Shown: positions 21,343 to 35,473, counted from the stretch's first letter. The stretch: 64,000 nt of DNA from Inia geoffrensis (GCA_036417435.1 JAZAQT010000483.1:62001-126000), one strand, 5' to 3'. The notes: generated from the letters alone by a model not told the origin. Made by a program: numbers and translations.

Positions 21343-22969
21343 AGCATTGTATATAAACTATGCTGAAAGAGAAAAGGACTGTTCAATGACAAGGAAAGTA
21401 AGGGGTTACGAAATGGCCACTTTTTTACCTCAGGCCTCTGTGACGTCGGCTGGCGTCAGACCCCTGGAGCCTCAGGAGGCCTGTGTCCCGCGGCTGGAGG
21501 ATGCTGCTGCTGTTCTCCGCTGCGTGGTACCACAATCTGCCGATCCAACAGGGCCCTCCTACAGGTAAGCACAGCCTGGTGTACCCAAATGATGGTGAAA
21601 CAGCTGAGAGGGAAGGGCTGTGAAGAAAGCGGATCTCCACAGCTCCTGCTAGGCAAGTTCCCACCTCCAGCCCACTTCATTAGAGAGGCCCCACCTGCGA
21701 ACCACGGCACCCTCCGAGTAGCCCACTTGCAAGGCTTGCGATATGCCTGCGGTGGGGCAGTGCAGGTTAAGGGGCAGGAGGTGAGCCTACAAAAACCGAG
21801 GGGCGTGTGTTTAGCCACGTTCGACTCCCCATTTCCAGTCCAACATCGGGAAGCCCGCTAAGGCTTTCTTTCCCCACGTTACCAGAGACGACACGGAGCA
21901 GTGCTGCCATCTCGTGGCACACTGCCGTAACAATCTTACCAACTGTGCTGAAGGGCACCTATCATCCACAAGGCCTACGGCCAGTGGCTTTGAAGACACA
22001 ACCCAGCCCTCAAGAAATATCCTGGGCTAGGGAAACTGAAACGAATTCAAATCACGCCCGACCCTGAGGCAGGAACCTTTCAAGAACTCAGTGGTACTCA
22101 CCCGCGTTGTAGAAAACAGCACATTGAAGAGAAAAGATGCTCAGGATATGTCATGATTAGAGAGTGCAAAGAAAGCTAGACGAGGTGTTCCCTGGCTGCA
22201 GTCCTCTCAAACGCTAAAAGCGTAAGTGCTCAAGAGGGCATGCCAAAAGGAGAAGCCAGCTATTGCTATTGGTGGGAATGTAAATTGCTAACAGTCGGTA
22301 TGAGGAACACTAGGCATATTCCTTACCAAACTAAACACTGCAGGTACCACGAGATTCGGCAACCCCGCTGCAGGTCGTATAACCAGACACTAGCATCATT
22401 GGAAGAAAGCTCTTGCACCCCAGCGGTCCTTGCGGTTCCCATGACCGCAGCCAAGACAGAGAAATGAACAGAATGGGGAGCGAGGGGTGAATGGAGAAAG
22501 ATGTTCTGCTACCTACACACCCTCGACTACCACTCAGCCACAGAACAAAATGAACCCATACTCTTTTCAGAAGCATGGGTGGAGCAGTAGATGATCTCAC
22601 TAATCCCTGCCAATTAGAGGCAGCAAGACACATATTCCAGGATATCACACTTTTGTCTGCCATCGAAATATGGATACTGAGGAAGCTAGTACACAAAGGA
22701 AACACAGGTTCACAAAGGGAAGAAAGAAGCCTGGAGTTCCCTGAGGGGGAAATTGGAGACTGGGGAGGGTTAAGTAGGAGGTCGGGATTCACAGAAACTC
22801 GCTTAACGCTTAACGTATCAAACAGTGCTCATCAAGAGGGACCCACCCGAAAGCACAGGGAACGCTACAAAACATTCCTCAAGAAAAGAAGAGTGCAAAG
22901 CATCCGAAACCCTAAGGGTATAGCTACGTGTATAATTGCACCAAGTGGCCGGAGAACACAAACAGACGC
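21343..22969 (+). repeat. Satellite monomer D14 with B-type tail (chimeric)
   Basis: Type D up to 22571, then B-type from 22582; 1627 bp. The 10 bases between are shared by both types. C15 follows instead of E. L1 part from about 22113. Confidence 0.93.
22572..22581 (+). other. D-to-B switch point in D14
   Basis: D-specific A at 22571 ('cagaagcat') and B-specific G at 22582 ('gtggagcagtag') bracket a shared 10-base 'agcatgggtg'. D1 and D21 continue with D sequence ('gtgcagcagtac'). Confidence 0.85.
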
Positions 22970-24650
22970 AACATTGCATATGAACTAGGCTGAAAGGGAA
23001 AAGTACTGTACAATGACAAGGCAAGTAAGGGGTTAAGCAATGCCTACTCTGTTACCTCAGGCCTCTGTGATGTCGTTACCACGGTAAGGGTCCTGGAGCC
23101 TCGGCAGGCTTGGGTCCCACAGCCGGAGCATGCTGCTGCTGAGGCAGCAAGGGAGCAGGACGTGCCACCTGACAAGCGGCACCTCGGACCGCTATTGCCC
23201 ATTCTCCCCTGCGTGGTACCACAATCTCCCGATCCAACGCGGCCCTTCTACAGTTAAGCGAAGCCTGGTGCACCCAAATGAGGGTGGAGCAGCTGAGAGG
23301 GGAGCGCGGTGAAGAAATCGGATCTCCACAGCTCCTGCTAGGCAGGTTCCCACCTCCAGCTCTCTTCATTAGAGTCGCCCCACCTGCGAACCACGGCACC
23401 CTCCGCATAGCCCACTTGCAAGGCTTGCGATATGCCTGGGATGGGGCAGTGCAGGTGAAGGGGCAGTGGGTGAGCATACACAAGCCCAGAGGTGTGTGTT
23501 TAGCCACGTTCGCCTCCCCATTGCCAATCCAACAGCGGGACCCCCGCTAACGCTTTCTTTCCCCAGGTTACAAGAGACGACACGGAGTAGTGCTGCCGCC
23601 TCGTGGCACACTGCCGTAACAACCTTACCAACTGTGCTGAAAAGCACCTATCCTTCACAAGGCCTAGAGCCTGCCCCTTTGCAAACACAACCCTGCCCTC
23701 AAGACAGATCCTGGGCTAGGTAATCTGAAATGAATCCAAATCAGGCTCGACCCTCAGGCAGAAACCCTTCAAGACCTCAGTGGTACTCACACGCGTTTCA
23801 GAAAACAGCACATTCAAATGAAAAGATGCTCAGGATCTCTCATGATTAGAGAGTGAAAAGAAAGCTAGATGAGGGGTTCCCTGGCTGCAATCCTCCTAAA
23901 CCGTAAAATCTTAAGTGCTCTAGAGGGCATGCCACAAAGTGAAGCAAGCTATTGATGTTGGTGGGATTGTAAACTGGTAACAGACGGTATGAGGATCAGT
24001 AGGCACATTCCTTACCACACTAAACACTGGAGGTACCACGAGATTCGGCAACAATGCTGCAGGTCGTATAACCAGAGATTAGCATCATTGGAAGGAAACA
24101 CTTGCACCCCAGCAGCCGTTGTGGTACCCCTGACCACAGCCAAGACATACAAACTAACGAACTGTCGCGCGAGGGGCGAAGGGAGAAAGATGTTCCACTA
24201 CCCACACACCCTCGACTACCACTCAGCCATAGAATAAAATGAACTCATAGTGTTTGCAGCAGCATGGGTGGAGCACTAAATGATCTCACTAACTCTGGTC
24301 AATTAGAGGCAGCGAGACACATATCCCCGCATATCACTTATGTGTGCAGTCTACCTAGGGACACAAAGGAAGCTAGGAAAGAAAGGAAACACAGGTTCAC
24401 AAAGGGAGGAAAGAAGCGAGGAGTTCGAACAGGGGGAGATTGGAGACCGGGGAAGGGTGAATAACGAGAGTGGGATTCACAGAAAAACATCTAACCTATC
24501 AAAAAGTGCTCATCAAGGGCGACTCACCCGAAAGAACATGGGACGCTACAGAATATTCCTCGATAAACTAACAGGGCAAAGAATCCGAAACCCGACAGGT
24601 AGAGCTACGTTTGAAATTGCATCAAGGGGCTGTAGAGCTGAAAGAGACGC
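22970..24650 (+). repeat. Satellite monomer C15
   Basis: Type C, 1681 bp, L1 part from about 23802. It has 'ggggcgaaggg' like C8 although it follows a D monomer. Confidence 0.95.
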
Positions 24651-26271
24651 AACATTGTATATAAATTCTGCTGAAAGGAAAAACAACTGTTCAATGACAA
24701 GGCAAGTAAGGGCTTAAGAAATGCCCACATTCTTACCTCAGGTCTCTGTGACGTCGGCTGGTGTCAGACCCCTGGAGCCTCAGCAGGCCTGTGTCCCGCA
24801 GCTGGAGGATGCTGCTGCTGTTCTCCCGTGCGTGGTACGAAAATCTCCTGATCCAACATGGCCCTCCTAGAGGTAAGCACAGCCGGATGCACCCAAATGA
24901 TGGTGGAAGAGCTGAGAGGGAAAGGCTGTGAAGAAACCGGATCTCCACAGCTCCTGCTAGGCAAGTTCCCACCACCAGCTCACTTCATTAGCGTCGCCGC
25001 ACCTGCGAACCACGGCACCCTCTGAGTAGCCCACTTGCAAGGCTTGCGATATGCCTGGGGTGGGGCAGTGCAGGTGAAGGGGCAGGAGGTGAGCCTACAA
25101 AAGGCCAGGTGTGTGTGTTTAGCCACGTTCGACTCCCCATGTCCAATCCAACACCGGGAACCCCGCTAAGGCTTTCTTTCCCCACGTTCGCAGAGACGGC
25201 ACGGTGCAGTGCTGCCGCCTCGTGGCACGCTGCCGTAACAATCTTACCAACTGTGCTGAAGGGCACCTATCATCCACAAGGCCTACGGCCTGCGGCTTTG
25301 GAGACACAACCCTGCCCTCAAGAAATATCCTGGGCTAGGTCATCTGAAACAAATTCAAATCAGGCCCGACATTGAGGCAGGAACCTTTCCAGAACTCAGT
25401 GGTACTCACCCGCGCGTTTTAGAAAACAGCACATTCAAAAGAAAAGATGCTCAGGATCTGTCCTGATTAGAGAGTGCAAAGAAAGCTAGACGAGGTGTTC
25501 CCTGGCTGCAGTCCTCTCAAACGCTAAAAGCGTAAGTGCTCAAGAGGGCATGCCAAAAAGAGAAGCCAGCTATTGCTGTCGGTGGGATTGTAAATCGCTA
25601 ACAGCCGGTAAGGGGAAGAGTAGGCAAATTCCTTACCAAACTAAACACTGTAGGCACCACGAGATTCAGCCACCCCACTGCAGGTCGTATAACCAGAGAC
25701 TAGCATCATTGGAAGGAAGCACTTGCACCCAAGCAGTCCTTATCGTTCCCATGACCGCGGCCAAGACATAGGAACGAACGGAATGGGGAGCGAGGGGTGA
25801 ATGGAGAAAGATGTTCTGCTACCTACGCACCCTCGACCACCACTCAGCCACAGAACAAAATGAACCCATACTCGTTGCAGCAGCATGGGTGGAGCACGAA
25901 ATGATCTCACTAATTCTGGTCAATTAGAGGCAGCAAGACACATATCCCCGGATATCACTTATGTGTGCATTCTACCTAGAGATACAAAGGAAGCTAGTAA
26001 AGAAAGGAAACACAGGTTCACAAAGGGAAGAAAGAAGCGAGGAGTTCCCACAGGGGGAGGTTGGAGACCGGGGAAGGGTGAATTAGGAGATTGGGATTAA
26101 CAGAAACACACTCAAAATATCAAAAAGTGCTCAACAAGGGCGACTCAACCGAAAGCACATGGGACACTACAAAATATTCCTCGATAAACAAACAGGGCAA
26201 AGAATCCGAAACCCTACAGGTACAGCTACGTTCATAATTGCATCACGTGGCTGTAGAACTCAAAGAGACGG
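24651..26271 (+). repeat. Satellite monomer A16
   Basis: Type A, 1621 bp, L1 part from about 25423. It has a private base in 'cccgcagctgg' near 24800, which removes a CpG, plus 'caaggccta' and 'gagcacgaaat'. Confidence 0.95.
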
Positions 26272-27898
26272 AGCATTGTATATAAACTACGCTGAACGAG
26301 GAAAGGACTGTTCAATGACAAGGCAAGTAAGGGCTTAAGAAATGCCCACTTTCTTACCTTAGGCCACTGGGACGTCGGCTGGTGTCACGACCCTGAAGCC
26401 TCAGCAGGCCTGTGTCCCGAGGCTGGAGGATGCTGCTGCTGTTCTCCCCTGCGAGGTACGAAAATCGCACGATCCAACATTGCCCTCCTACAGGTAAGCA
26501 CAGCCTGGTGCACCCAGATGATGGTGGAACAGCTGAGAGGGAAGGGCTGTGATGAAACCGGATCTCCACAGCTCCTGCCAGCCAAGTTCCCACCTCCAGC
26601 CCACTTCATTAGAGTCGCCCCACCTGCGAACCACGGCACTCTCTGAGTAGCCCACTTGCAAGGCTTGCGATATGCCAAGGATGGAGCAGTGCAGGTTAAG
26701 GGGCAGGAGGTGAGCCTACAAAAGACCAGGTGTGTGTGTTTAGCCGCGTTCGACTCCCCATTTCCAACCCAACACCGGGAACCCCGCTAAGGCTTTCTTT
26801 CCCCACGTTACCAGAGACGACACGGTGCAGTGCGGCCGCCTCGTGGCACACTGCCGTAACAATCTTACCAACTGTGCTGAAGGGCACCTATCATCCACAA
26901 GGCCTACGGTCTGCGGTTTTGCAGAAACAACCCTGCCCTCAAGAAATATCCTGGGCTAGGTAATCTGAAACGAATTCAAATCAGGCCCGACCCTGAGGCA
27001 GGAACCTTTCAAAAACTCACTGGTACCCACCTGCATTTTAGAAAACAGCACATTCAAAAGAAAAGATGCTCAGGATCTGTCCTGATTAGAGAGTGCAAAG
27101 AAAGCTAGACGAGGTGTTCCCTGGCTGCTGTCCTCTCGAACCCTAAAAGCGTAAGTGCTCAAGAGGGCATGCCAAAAAGTGAAGCCAGCTATTGCTGTTG
27201 GTGGGGTTGTAAATCGCTAACAGCCGGTATGAGGCACAGTAGGCATATTCCTTACCAAACTAAACACTGGAAGTACCACGAGATTCGGCATCCCCGCTGC
27301 AGGTCGTATAACCAGAGACAAGCATCATTGGAAGGAAGCACTTGCACCCCAGCAGTCATTGTGGTTCCCATGACCGCAGGCAAAACATAGAAATGGACGG
27401 AATGGGGACCGAAGGGTGAATGGAGAAAGATGTTCTGCTACCTATGCACCCTCGACCACCACTCAGCCACAGAACAAAATGAACCCATACTCGTTGCAGC
27501 AGCATGGGTGGAGCAGTAGATGATCTCACTAATCCCTGCCAATTAGAGGCAGCAAGACACATATTCCAGGATATCACACTTTTGTCTGCCATCGAAATAT
27601 GGATACTGAGGAAGCTAGTACACAAAGGAAACACAGGTTCACAAAGGGAAGAAAGAAGCCTGGAGTTCCCTGAGGGGGAAATTGGAGACTGGGGAGGGTT
27701 AAGTAGGAGGTCGGGATTCACAGAAACTCGCTTAACGCTTAACGTATCAAACAGTGCTCATCAAGAGGGACCCACCCGAAAGCACAGGGAACGCTACAAA
27801 ACATTCCTCAAGAAAAGAAGAGTGCAAAGCATCCGAAACCCTAAGGGTATAGCTACGTGTATAATTGCACCAAGTGGCCGGAGAACACAAACAGACGC
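26272..27898 (+). repeat. Satellite monomer B17
   Basis: Type B, 1627 bp, L1 part from about 27042. It has 'cagctgag', 'tatcatcc', 'cctgggct' and 'gcaggcaa', with no private base noticed. Confidence 0.95.
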
Positions 27899-29579
27899 AA
27901 CATTGCATATGAACTAGGCTGAAAGGGAAAAGTACTGTACAATGACAAGGCAAGTAAGGGGTTAAGCAATGCCTACTCTGTTACCTCAGGCCTCTGTGAT
28001 GTCGTTACCACGGTAAGGGTCCTGGAGCCTCGGCAGGCTTGGGTCCCACAGCCGGAGCATGCTGCTGCTGAGGCAGCAAGGGAGCAGGACGTGCCACCTG
28101 ACAAGCGGCACCTCGGACCGCTATTGCCCATTCTCCCCTGCGTGGTACCACAATCTCCCGATCCAACGCGGCCCTTCTACAGTTAAGCGAAGCCTGGTGC
28201 ACCCAAATGAGGGTGGAGCAGCTGAGAGGGGAGCGCGGTGAAGAAATCGGATCTCCACAGCTCCTGCTAGGCAGGTTCCCACCTCCAGCTCTCTTCATTA
28301 GAGTCGCCCCACCTGCGAACCACGGCACCCTCCGCATAGCCCACTTGCAAGGCTTGCGATATGCCTGGGATGGGGCAGTGCAGGTGAAGGGGCAGTGGGT
28401 GAGCATACACAAGCCCAGAGGTGTGTGTTTAGCCACGTTCGCCTCCCCATTGCCAATCCAACAGCGGGACCCCCGCTAACGCTTTCTTTCCCCAGGTTAC
28501 AAGAGACGACACGGAGTAGTGCTGCCGCCTCGTGGCACACTGCCGTAACAACCTTACCAACTGTGCTGAAAAGCACCTATCCTTCACAAGGCCTAGAGCC
28601 TGCCCCTTTGCAAACACAACCCTGCCCTCAAGACAGATCCTGGGCTAGGTAATCTGAAATGAATCCAAATCAGGCTCGACCCTCAGGCAGAAACCCTTCA
28701 AGACCTCAGTGGTACTCACACGCGTTTCAGAAAACAGCACATTCAAATGAAAAGATGCTCAGGATCTCTCATGATTAGAGAGTGAAAAGAAAGCTAGATG
28801 AGGGGTTCCCTGGCTGCAATCCTCCTAAACCGTAAAATCTTAAGTGCTCTAGAGGGCATGCCACAAAGTGAAGCAAGCTATTGATGTTGGTGGGATTGTA
28901 AACTGGTAACAGACGGTATGAGGATCAGTAGGCACATTCCTTACCACACTAAACACTGGAGGTACCACGAGATTCGGCAACAATGCTGCAGGTCGTATAA
29001 CCAGAGATTAGCATCATTGGAAGGAAACACTTGCACCCCAGCAGCCGTTGTGGTACCCCTGACCACAGCCAAGACATACAAACTAACGAACTGTCGCGCG
29101 AGGGGTGAAGGGAGAAAGATGTTCCACTACCCACACACCCTCGACTACCACTCAGCCATAGAATAAAATGAACTCATAGTGTTTGCAGCAGCATGGGTGG
29201 AGCACTAAATGATCTCACTAACTCTGGTCAATTAGAGGCAGCGAGACACATATCCCCGCATATCACTTATGTGTGCAGTCTACCTAGGGACACAAAGGAA
29301 GCTAGGAAAGAAAGGAAACACAGGTTCACAAAGGGAGGAAAGAAGCGAGGAGTTCGAACAGGGGGAGATTGGAGACCGGGGAAGGGTGAATAACGAGAGT
29401 GGGATTCACAGAAAAACATCTAACCTATCAAAAAGTGCTCATCAAGGGCGACTCACCCGAAAGAACATGGGACGCTACAGAATATTCCTCGATAAACTAA
29501 CAGGGCAAAGAATCCGAAACCCGACAGGTAGAGCTACGTTTGAAATTGCATCAAGGGGCTGTAGAGCTGAAAGAGACGC
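27899..29579 (+). repeat. Satellite monomer C18
   Basis: Type C, 1681 bp, L1 part from about 28731. Closest to C11, which lies 11,476 bp upstream. Confidence 0.95.
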
Positions 29580-31200
29580 AACATTGTATATAAATTCTGC
29601 TGAAAGGAAAAACAACTGTTCAATGACAAGGCAAGTAAGGGCTTAAGAAATGCCCACATTCTTACCTCAGGTCTCTGTGACGTCGGCTGGTGTCAGACCC
29701 CTGGAGCCTCAGCAGGCCTGTGTCCCGCGGCTGGAGGATGCTGCTGCTGTTCTCCCGTGCGTGGTACGAAAATCTCCTGATCCAACATGGCCCTCCTAGA
29801 GGTAAGCACAGCCGGATGCACCCAAATGATGGTGGAAGAGCTGAGAGGGAAAGGCTGTGAAGAAACCGGATCTCCACAGCTCCTGCTAGGCAAGTTCCCA
29901 CCACCAGCTCACTTCATTAGCGTCGCCGCACCTGCGAACCACGGCACCCTCTGAGTAGCCCACTTGCAAGGCTTGCGATATGCCTGGGGTGGGGCAGTGC
30001 AGGTGAAGGGGCAGGAGGTGAGCCTACAAAAGGCCAGGTGTGTGTGTTTAGCCACGTTCGACTCCCCATGTCCAATCCAACACCGGGAACCCCGCTAAGG
30101 CTTTCTTTCCCCACGTTCGCAGAGACGGCACGGTGCAGTGCTGCCGCCTCGTGGCACGCTGCCGTAACAATCTTACCAACTGTGCTGAAGGGCACCTATC
30201 ATCCACAAGGCCTACGGCCTGCGGCTTTGGAGACACAACCCTGCCCTCAAGAAATATCCTGGGCTAGGTCATCTGAAACAAATTCAAATCAGGCCCGACA
30301 TTGAGGCAGGAACCTTTCCAGAACTCAGTGGTACTCACCCGCGCGTTTTAGAAAACAGCACATTCAAAAGAAAAGATGCTCAGGATCTGTCCCGATTAGA
30401 GAGTGCAAAGAAAGCTAGACGAGGTGTTCCCTGGCTGCAGTCCTCTCAAACGCTAAAAGCGTAAGTGCTCAAGAGGGCATGCCAAAAAGAGAAGCCAGCT
30501 ATTGCTGTCGGTGGGATTGTAAATCGCTAACAGCCGGTAAGGGGAAGAGTAGGCAAATTCCTTACCAAACTAAACACTGTAGGCACCACGAGATTCAGCC
30601 ACCCCACTGCAGGTCGTATAACCAGAGACTAGCATCATTGGAAGGAAGCACTTGCACCCAAGCAGTCCTTATCGTTCCCATGACCGCGGCCAAGACATAG
30701 GAACGAACGGAATGGGGAGCGAGGGGTGAATGGAGAAAGATGTTCTGCTACCTACGCACCCTCGACCACCACTCAGCCACAGAACAAAATGAACCCATAC
30801 TCGTTGCAGCAGCATGGGTGGAGCACGAAATGATCTCACTAATTCTGGTCAATTAGAGGCAGCAAGACACATATCCCCGGATATCACTTATGTGTGCATT
30901 CTACCTAGAGATACAAAGGAAGCTAGTAAAGAAAGGAAACACAGGTTCACAAAGGGAAGAAAGAAGCGAGGAGTTCCCACAGGGGGAGGTTGGAGACCGG
31001 GGAAGGGTGAATTAGGAGATTGGGATTAACAGAAACACACTCAAAATATCAAAAATTGCTCAACAAGGGCGACTCAACCGAAAGCACATGGGACACTACA
31101 AAATATTCCTCGATAAACAAACAGGGCAAAGAATCCGAAACCCTACAGGTACAGCTACGTTCATAATTGCATCACGTGGCTGTAGAACTCAAAGAGACGG
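29580..31200 (+). repeat. Satellite monomer A19
   Basis: Type A, 1621 bp, L1 part from about 30352. It has a private 'gtcccgatt' near 30391 and 'aaaaattgctc' like A12. Confidence 0.95.
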
Positions 31201-32818
31201 AGCATTGTATATAAACTACGCTGAACGAGGAAAGGACTGTTCAATGACAAGGCAAGTAAGGGCTTAAGAAATGCCCACTTTCTTACCTTAGGCCACTGGG
31301 ACGTCGGCTGGTGTCACGACCCTGAAGCCTCAGCAGGCCTGTGTCCCGAGGCTGGAGGATGCTGCTGCTGTTCTCCCCTGCGAGGTACGAAAATCGCACG
31401 ATCCAACATTGCCCTCCTACAGGTAAGCACAGCCTGGTGCACCCAGATGATGGTGGAACAGCTGAGAGGGAAGGGCTGTGATGAAACCGGATCTCCACAG
31501 CTCCTGCCAGCCAAGTTCCCACCTCCAGCCCACTTCATTAGAGTCGCCCCACCTGCGAACCACGGCACTCTCTGAGTAGCCCACTTGCAAGGCTTGCGAT
31601 ATGCCAAGGATGGAGCAGTGCAGGTTAAGGGGCAGGAGGTGAGCCTACAAAAGACCAGGTGTGTGTGTTTAGCCGCGTTCGACTCCCCATTTCCAACCCA
31701 ACACCGGGAACCCCGCTAAGGCTTTCTTTCCCCACGTTACCAGAGACGACACGGTGCAGTGCGGCCGCCTCGTGGCACACTGCCGTAACAATCTTACCAA
31801 CTGTGCTGAAGGGCACCTATCATCCACAAGGCCTACGGTCTGCGGTTTTGCAGAAACAACCCTGCCCTCAAGAAATATCCTGGGCTAGGTAATCTGAAAC
31901 GAATTCAAATCAGGCCCGACCCGGAGGCAGGAACCTTTCAAAAACTCACTGGTACCCACCTGCATTTTAGAAAACAGCACATTCAAAAGAAAAGATGCTC
32001 AGGATCTGTCCTGATTAGAGAGTGCAAAGAAAGCTAGACGAGGTGTTCCCTGGCTGCTGTCCTCTCGAACTCTAAAAGCGTAAGTGCTCAAGAGGGCATG
32101 CCAAAAAGTGAAGCCAGCTATTGCTGTTGGTGGGGTTGTAAATCGCTAACAGACGGTATGAGGCACAGTAGGCATATTCCTTACCAAACTAAACACTGGA
32201 GGCACCACGAGATTCGGCAACCCCGCTGCAGGTCGTATAACCAGAGACAAGCATCATTGGAAGGAAGCACTTGCACCCCAGCAGTCATTGTGGTTCCCAT
32301 GACCGCAGCCAAAACATAGAAATGGACGGAATGGGGTCCGAAGGGTGAATGGAGAAAGATGTTCTGCTACCTATGCACCCTCGACCACCACTCAGCCACA
32401 GAACAAAATGAACCCATACTCGTTGCAGCAGCATGGGTGGAGCAGTAGATGATCTCATTAATCCCTGCCAATTAGAGGCAGCAAGACACATATACCCGGA
32501 TATCCCTTATGTGTGCAGTCTACATAGGGATACAAAGGAAGTTAGTAAAGAAAGGAAACACAGGTTCACAAAGGGAAGAAAGAAGCGCGGAGTTCTCAAA
32601 GGGGGAGATTGGAGACTGGGGAAGAGTGAATTAGGAGATTGGGATTAACAGAAACACATTTAACATATGAAAAAGTGCTCATCAAGGGCGACTCACCCAA
32701 AATAACATGGAACTCTACCAAATATTCCTCGATAAGTAACAGGGCAAAGAATCCGAAACCCTACAGGTAGAGCTACGTTCATAATTGCGCCAAGTGGCTG
32801 TAGAACTCAAAGAGACGC
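31201..32818 (+). repeat. Satellite monomer B20 with E-type tail (chimeric)
   Basis: Counterpart of B13: the same B-to-E switch, the same shared variants and the same 1618-bp length. L1 part from about 31971. D21 follows. Confidence 0.93.
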
Positions 32819-34436
32819 AGCATTGTATATAAACTATGCTGAAAGAGAAAAGGACTGTTCAATGACAAGGAAAGTAAGGGGTTACGAAATGGCCACTTTT
32901 TTACCTCAGGCCTCTGTGACGTCGGCTGGCGTCAGACCCCTGGAGCCTCAGGAGGCCTGTGTCCCGCGGCTGGAGGATGCTGCTGCTGTTCTCCGCTGCG
33001 TGGTACCACAATCTGCCGATCCAACAGGGCCCTCCTACAGGTAAGCACAGCCTGGTGTACCCAAATGATGGTGAAACAGCTGAGAGGGAAGGGCTGTGAA
33101 GAAAGCGGATCTCCACAGCTCCTGCTAGGCAAGTTCCCACCTCCAGCCCACTTCATTAGAGAGGCCCCACCTGCGAACCACGGCACCCTCCGAGTAGCCC
33201 ACTTGCAAGGCTTGCGATATGCCTGCGGTGGGGCAGTGCAGGTTAAGGGGCAGGAGGTGAGCCTACAAAAACCGAGGGGCGTGTGTTTAGCCACGTTCGA
33301 CTCCCCATTTCCAGTCCAACATCGGGAAGCCCGCTAAGGCTTTCTTTCCCCACGTTACCAGAGACGACACGGAGCAGTGCTGCCATCTCGTGGCACACTG
33401 CCGTAACAATCTTACCAACTGTGCTGAAGGGCACCTATCATCCACAAGGCCTACGGCCAGTGGCTTTGAAGACACAACCCAGCCCTCAAGAAATATCCTG
33501 GGCTAGGGAAACTGAAACGAATTCAAATCACGCCCGACCCTGAGGCAGGAACCTTTCAAGAACTCAGTGGTACTCACCCGCGTTGTAGAAAACAGCACAT
33601 TGAAGAGAAAAGATGCTCAGGATATGTCATGATTAGAGAGTGCAAAGAAAGCTAGACGAGGTGTTCCCTGGCTGCAGTCCTCTCAAACGCTAAAAGCGTA
33701 AGTGCTCAAGAGGGCATGCCAAAAGGAGAAGCCAGCTATTGCTATTGGTGGGAATGTAAATTGCTAACAGTCGGTATGAGGAACACTAGGCATATTCCTT
33801 ACCAAACTAAACACTGCAGGTACCACGAGATTCGGCAACCCCGCTGCAGGTCGTATAACCAGACACTAGCATCATTGGAAGAAAGCTCTTGCACCCCAGC
33901 GGTCCTTGCGGTTCCCATGACCGCAGCCAAGACAGAGAAATGAACAGAATGGGGAGCGAGGGGTGAATGGAGAAAGATGTTCTGCTACCTACACACCCTC
34001 GACTACCACTCAGCCACAGAACAAAATGAACCCATACTCTTTTCAGAAGCATGGGTGCAGCAGTACATGATCTCACTAATTCCGGTCAATTAGAGGCAGC
34101 AAGACACATATTCCAGGATATCCCACTCTTGTCTGCCGCCTAAATACGGATACTAAGGAAGCTAATCCACATAGGAAACAAAGGTTCACAAAGGGAAGAA
34201 CGAAGCCTGGAGTTCCCTGAGGGGGAAATTGGAGAACGGGGAAGGGTGAAGTAGGAGGTCGGGATTCACAGAAACACGCTTAACTTATCAAAAAGTGCTC
34301 AAGGGCGACCCACTCTCAATCACAGGGAACGCTACAAAACATTCCTCAATACGCGAAGAGTGCAAAGAAACCGAAACCCTAAGGGTATAGCTACATGTAT
34401 AATTGCATCAAGTGGCTGTAGAACTCAAACAGACGC
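32819..34436 (+). repeat. Satellite monomer D21
   Basis: Type D, 1618 bp, with a full D tail as in D1. L1 part from about 33589. It differs from D1 at the base corresponding to 482. Confidence 0.95.
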
Positions 34437-34541
34437 AACATTGTATATGAACTAGGCTGAAAGGGAAAAGTACTGTACAATCACAAGGCAAGTAAGGGGT
34501 TAAGAAATGCCTACTCTGTTACCTCAGGTGTCTGTGATGTC

Positions 34542-34555
34542 GTTACCACGGTAAC
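34542..34555. promoter_or_regulatory. X-box-like palindrome in E22 (candidate RFX site)
   Basis: Duplicate of the perfect palindrome of E2. These are the only two perfect copies in the window. Confidence 0.3.
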
Positions 34556-35473
34556 GCCCCTGGAGCCTAAGCAGGCCTGGGTCCCACGGCAGACCTGGGT
34601 CCCACGGCCGGAGCATGCTGCTGCTGAGGCATCAAGGCAGGAGGACGTGCCACCTGACAAGCGGCACCCCGGACCGCTATTGCCCATTCTCCCCTGCGTG
34701 GTACCCCAATCTCCCGATCCAACGTGGTCCTCCTACAGGTAAGCAAAGCCTGGTGTACCCAAATGAGGGTGGAGCAGCTGAGAGGGAAGAGCGGTGAAGT
34801 AACCGGATCTTCACAGCTCCTGCTAGGCAGGTTCCCACCTCCAGGCATCTTCATTAGAGTCGCCCCACCTGCGAACCACGGCACCCTCCGAATGGCCCAC
34901 TTGCAAGGCTTGCGATATGTCTGTGGTGGGGCAGTGCAGGTTAAGGGGCAGGAGGTGAGCATACACAAGCCCAGAGGTGTGTGTTTAGCCACGTTCGTCT
35001 ACCCATTTCCAATCCAACACCGGGACCCCCTCTAAGACTTTCTTTCCCCAAGTTACCAGAGACGACACGGAGTAGTGCTGCCGCCATGTGGCACACTGCC
35101 GTAACAACCTTACCAACTGTGCCGAAGGGCAACTGTCATTCACAAGGCCTAGAGCCTGCGGCTTTGAAAACACAACCCTGCCCTCAGGAAATATCCTGGG
35201 CTAGGCAATCTGAAATGAATCCACATCAGGCCCGACTCTCAGGCAGAAACCTTACAAGACCTCAGTGGTAGTCACCCGCGTTTTAGAAAACAGCACATTC
35301 AAATGAAAAGATGCTCAAGGTCTCTCATGATTAGAGACTGAAAAGAAAGCTAGACGAGTTGATCCCTGGCTGAAGTCCTCTCAAACCCTAAAATTTTAAG
35401 TGCTCAAGAGGGCAGGCCACAAAGTGAAGCCAGCTATTGCTGTTGGTGGGATTGTAAATTTGTAACAGCCGGT

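Larger units (their letters stand above)
18104..24650 (+). repeat. Variant HOR A12-B13-D14-C15, 6547 bp
   Basis: A four-monomer unit in which a D monomer sits between B and C. B13 changes to an E-type tail near 21000, then D14 starts. D14 changes to a B-type tail at about 22572-22581, then C15 follows. C15 and the next A are ordinary, so D appears inserted into an otherwise normal A-B-C register. Confidence 0.93.
24651..29579 (+). repeat. Higher-order repeat copy 4 (A16-B17-C18), 4929 bp
   Basis: Canonical A-B-C unit lying alone between the two D-containing variants. Confidence 0.95.

Noticed and set aside
22331..22792. 153-codon open frame on the - strand
   Set aside because: It is antisense to the L1 remnant and spans the D/B chimera. 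It is also open in B33 only by a chance substitution. No family resemblance seen.
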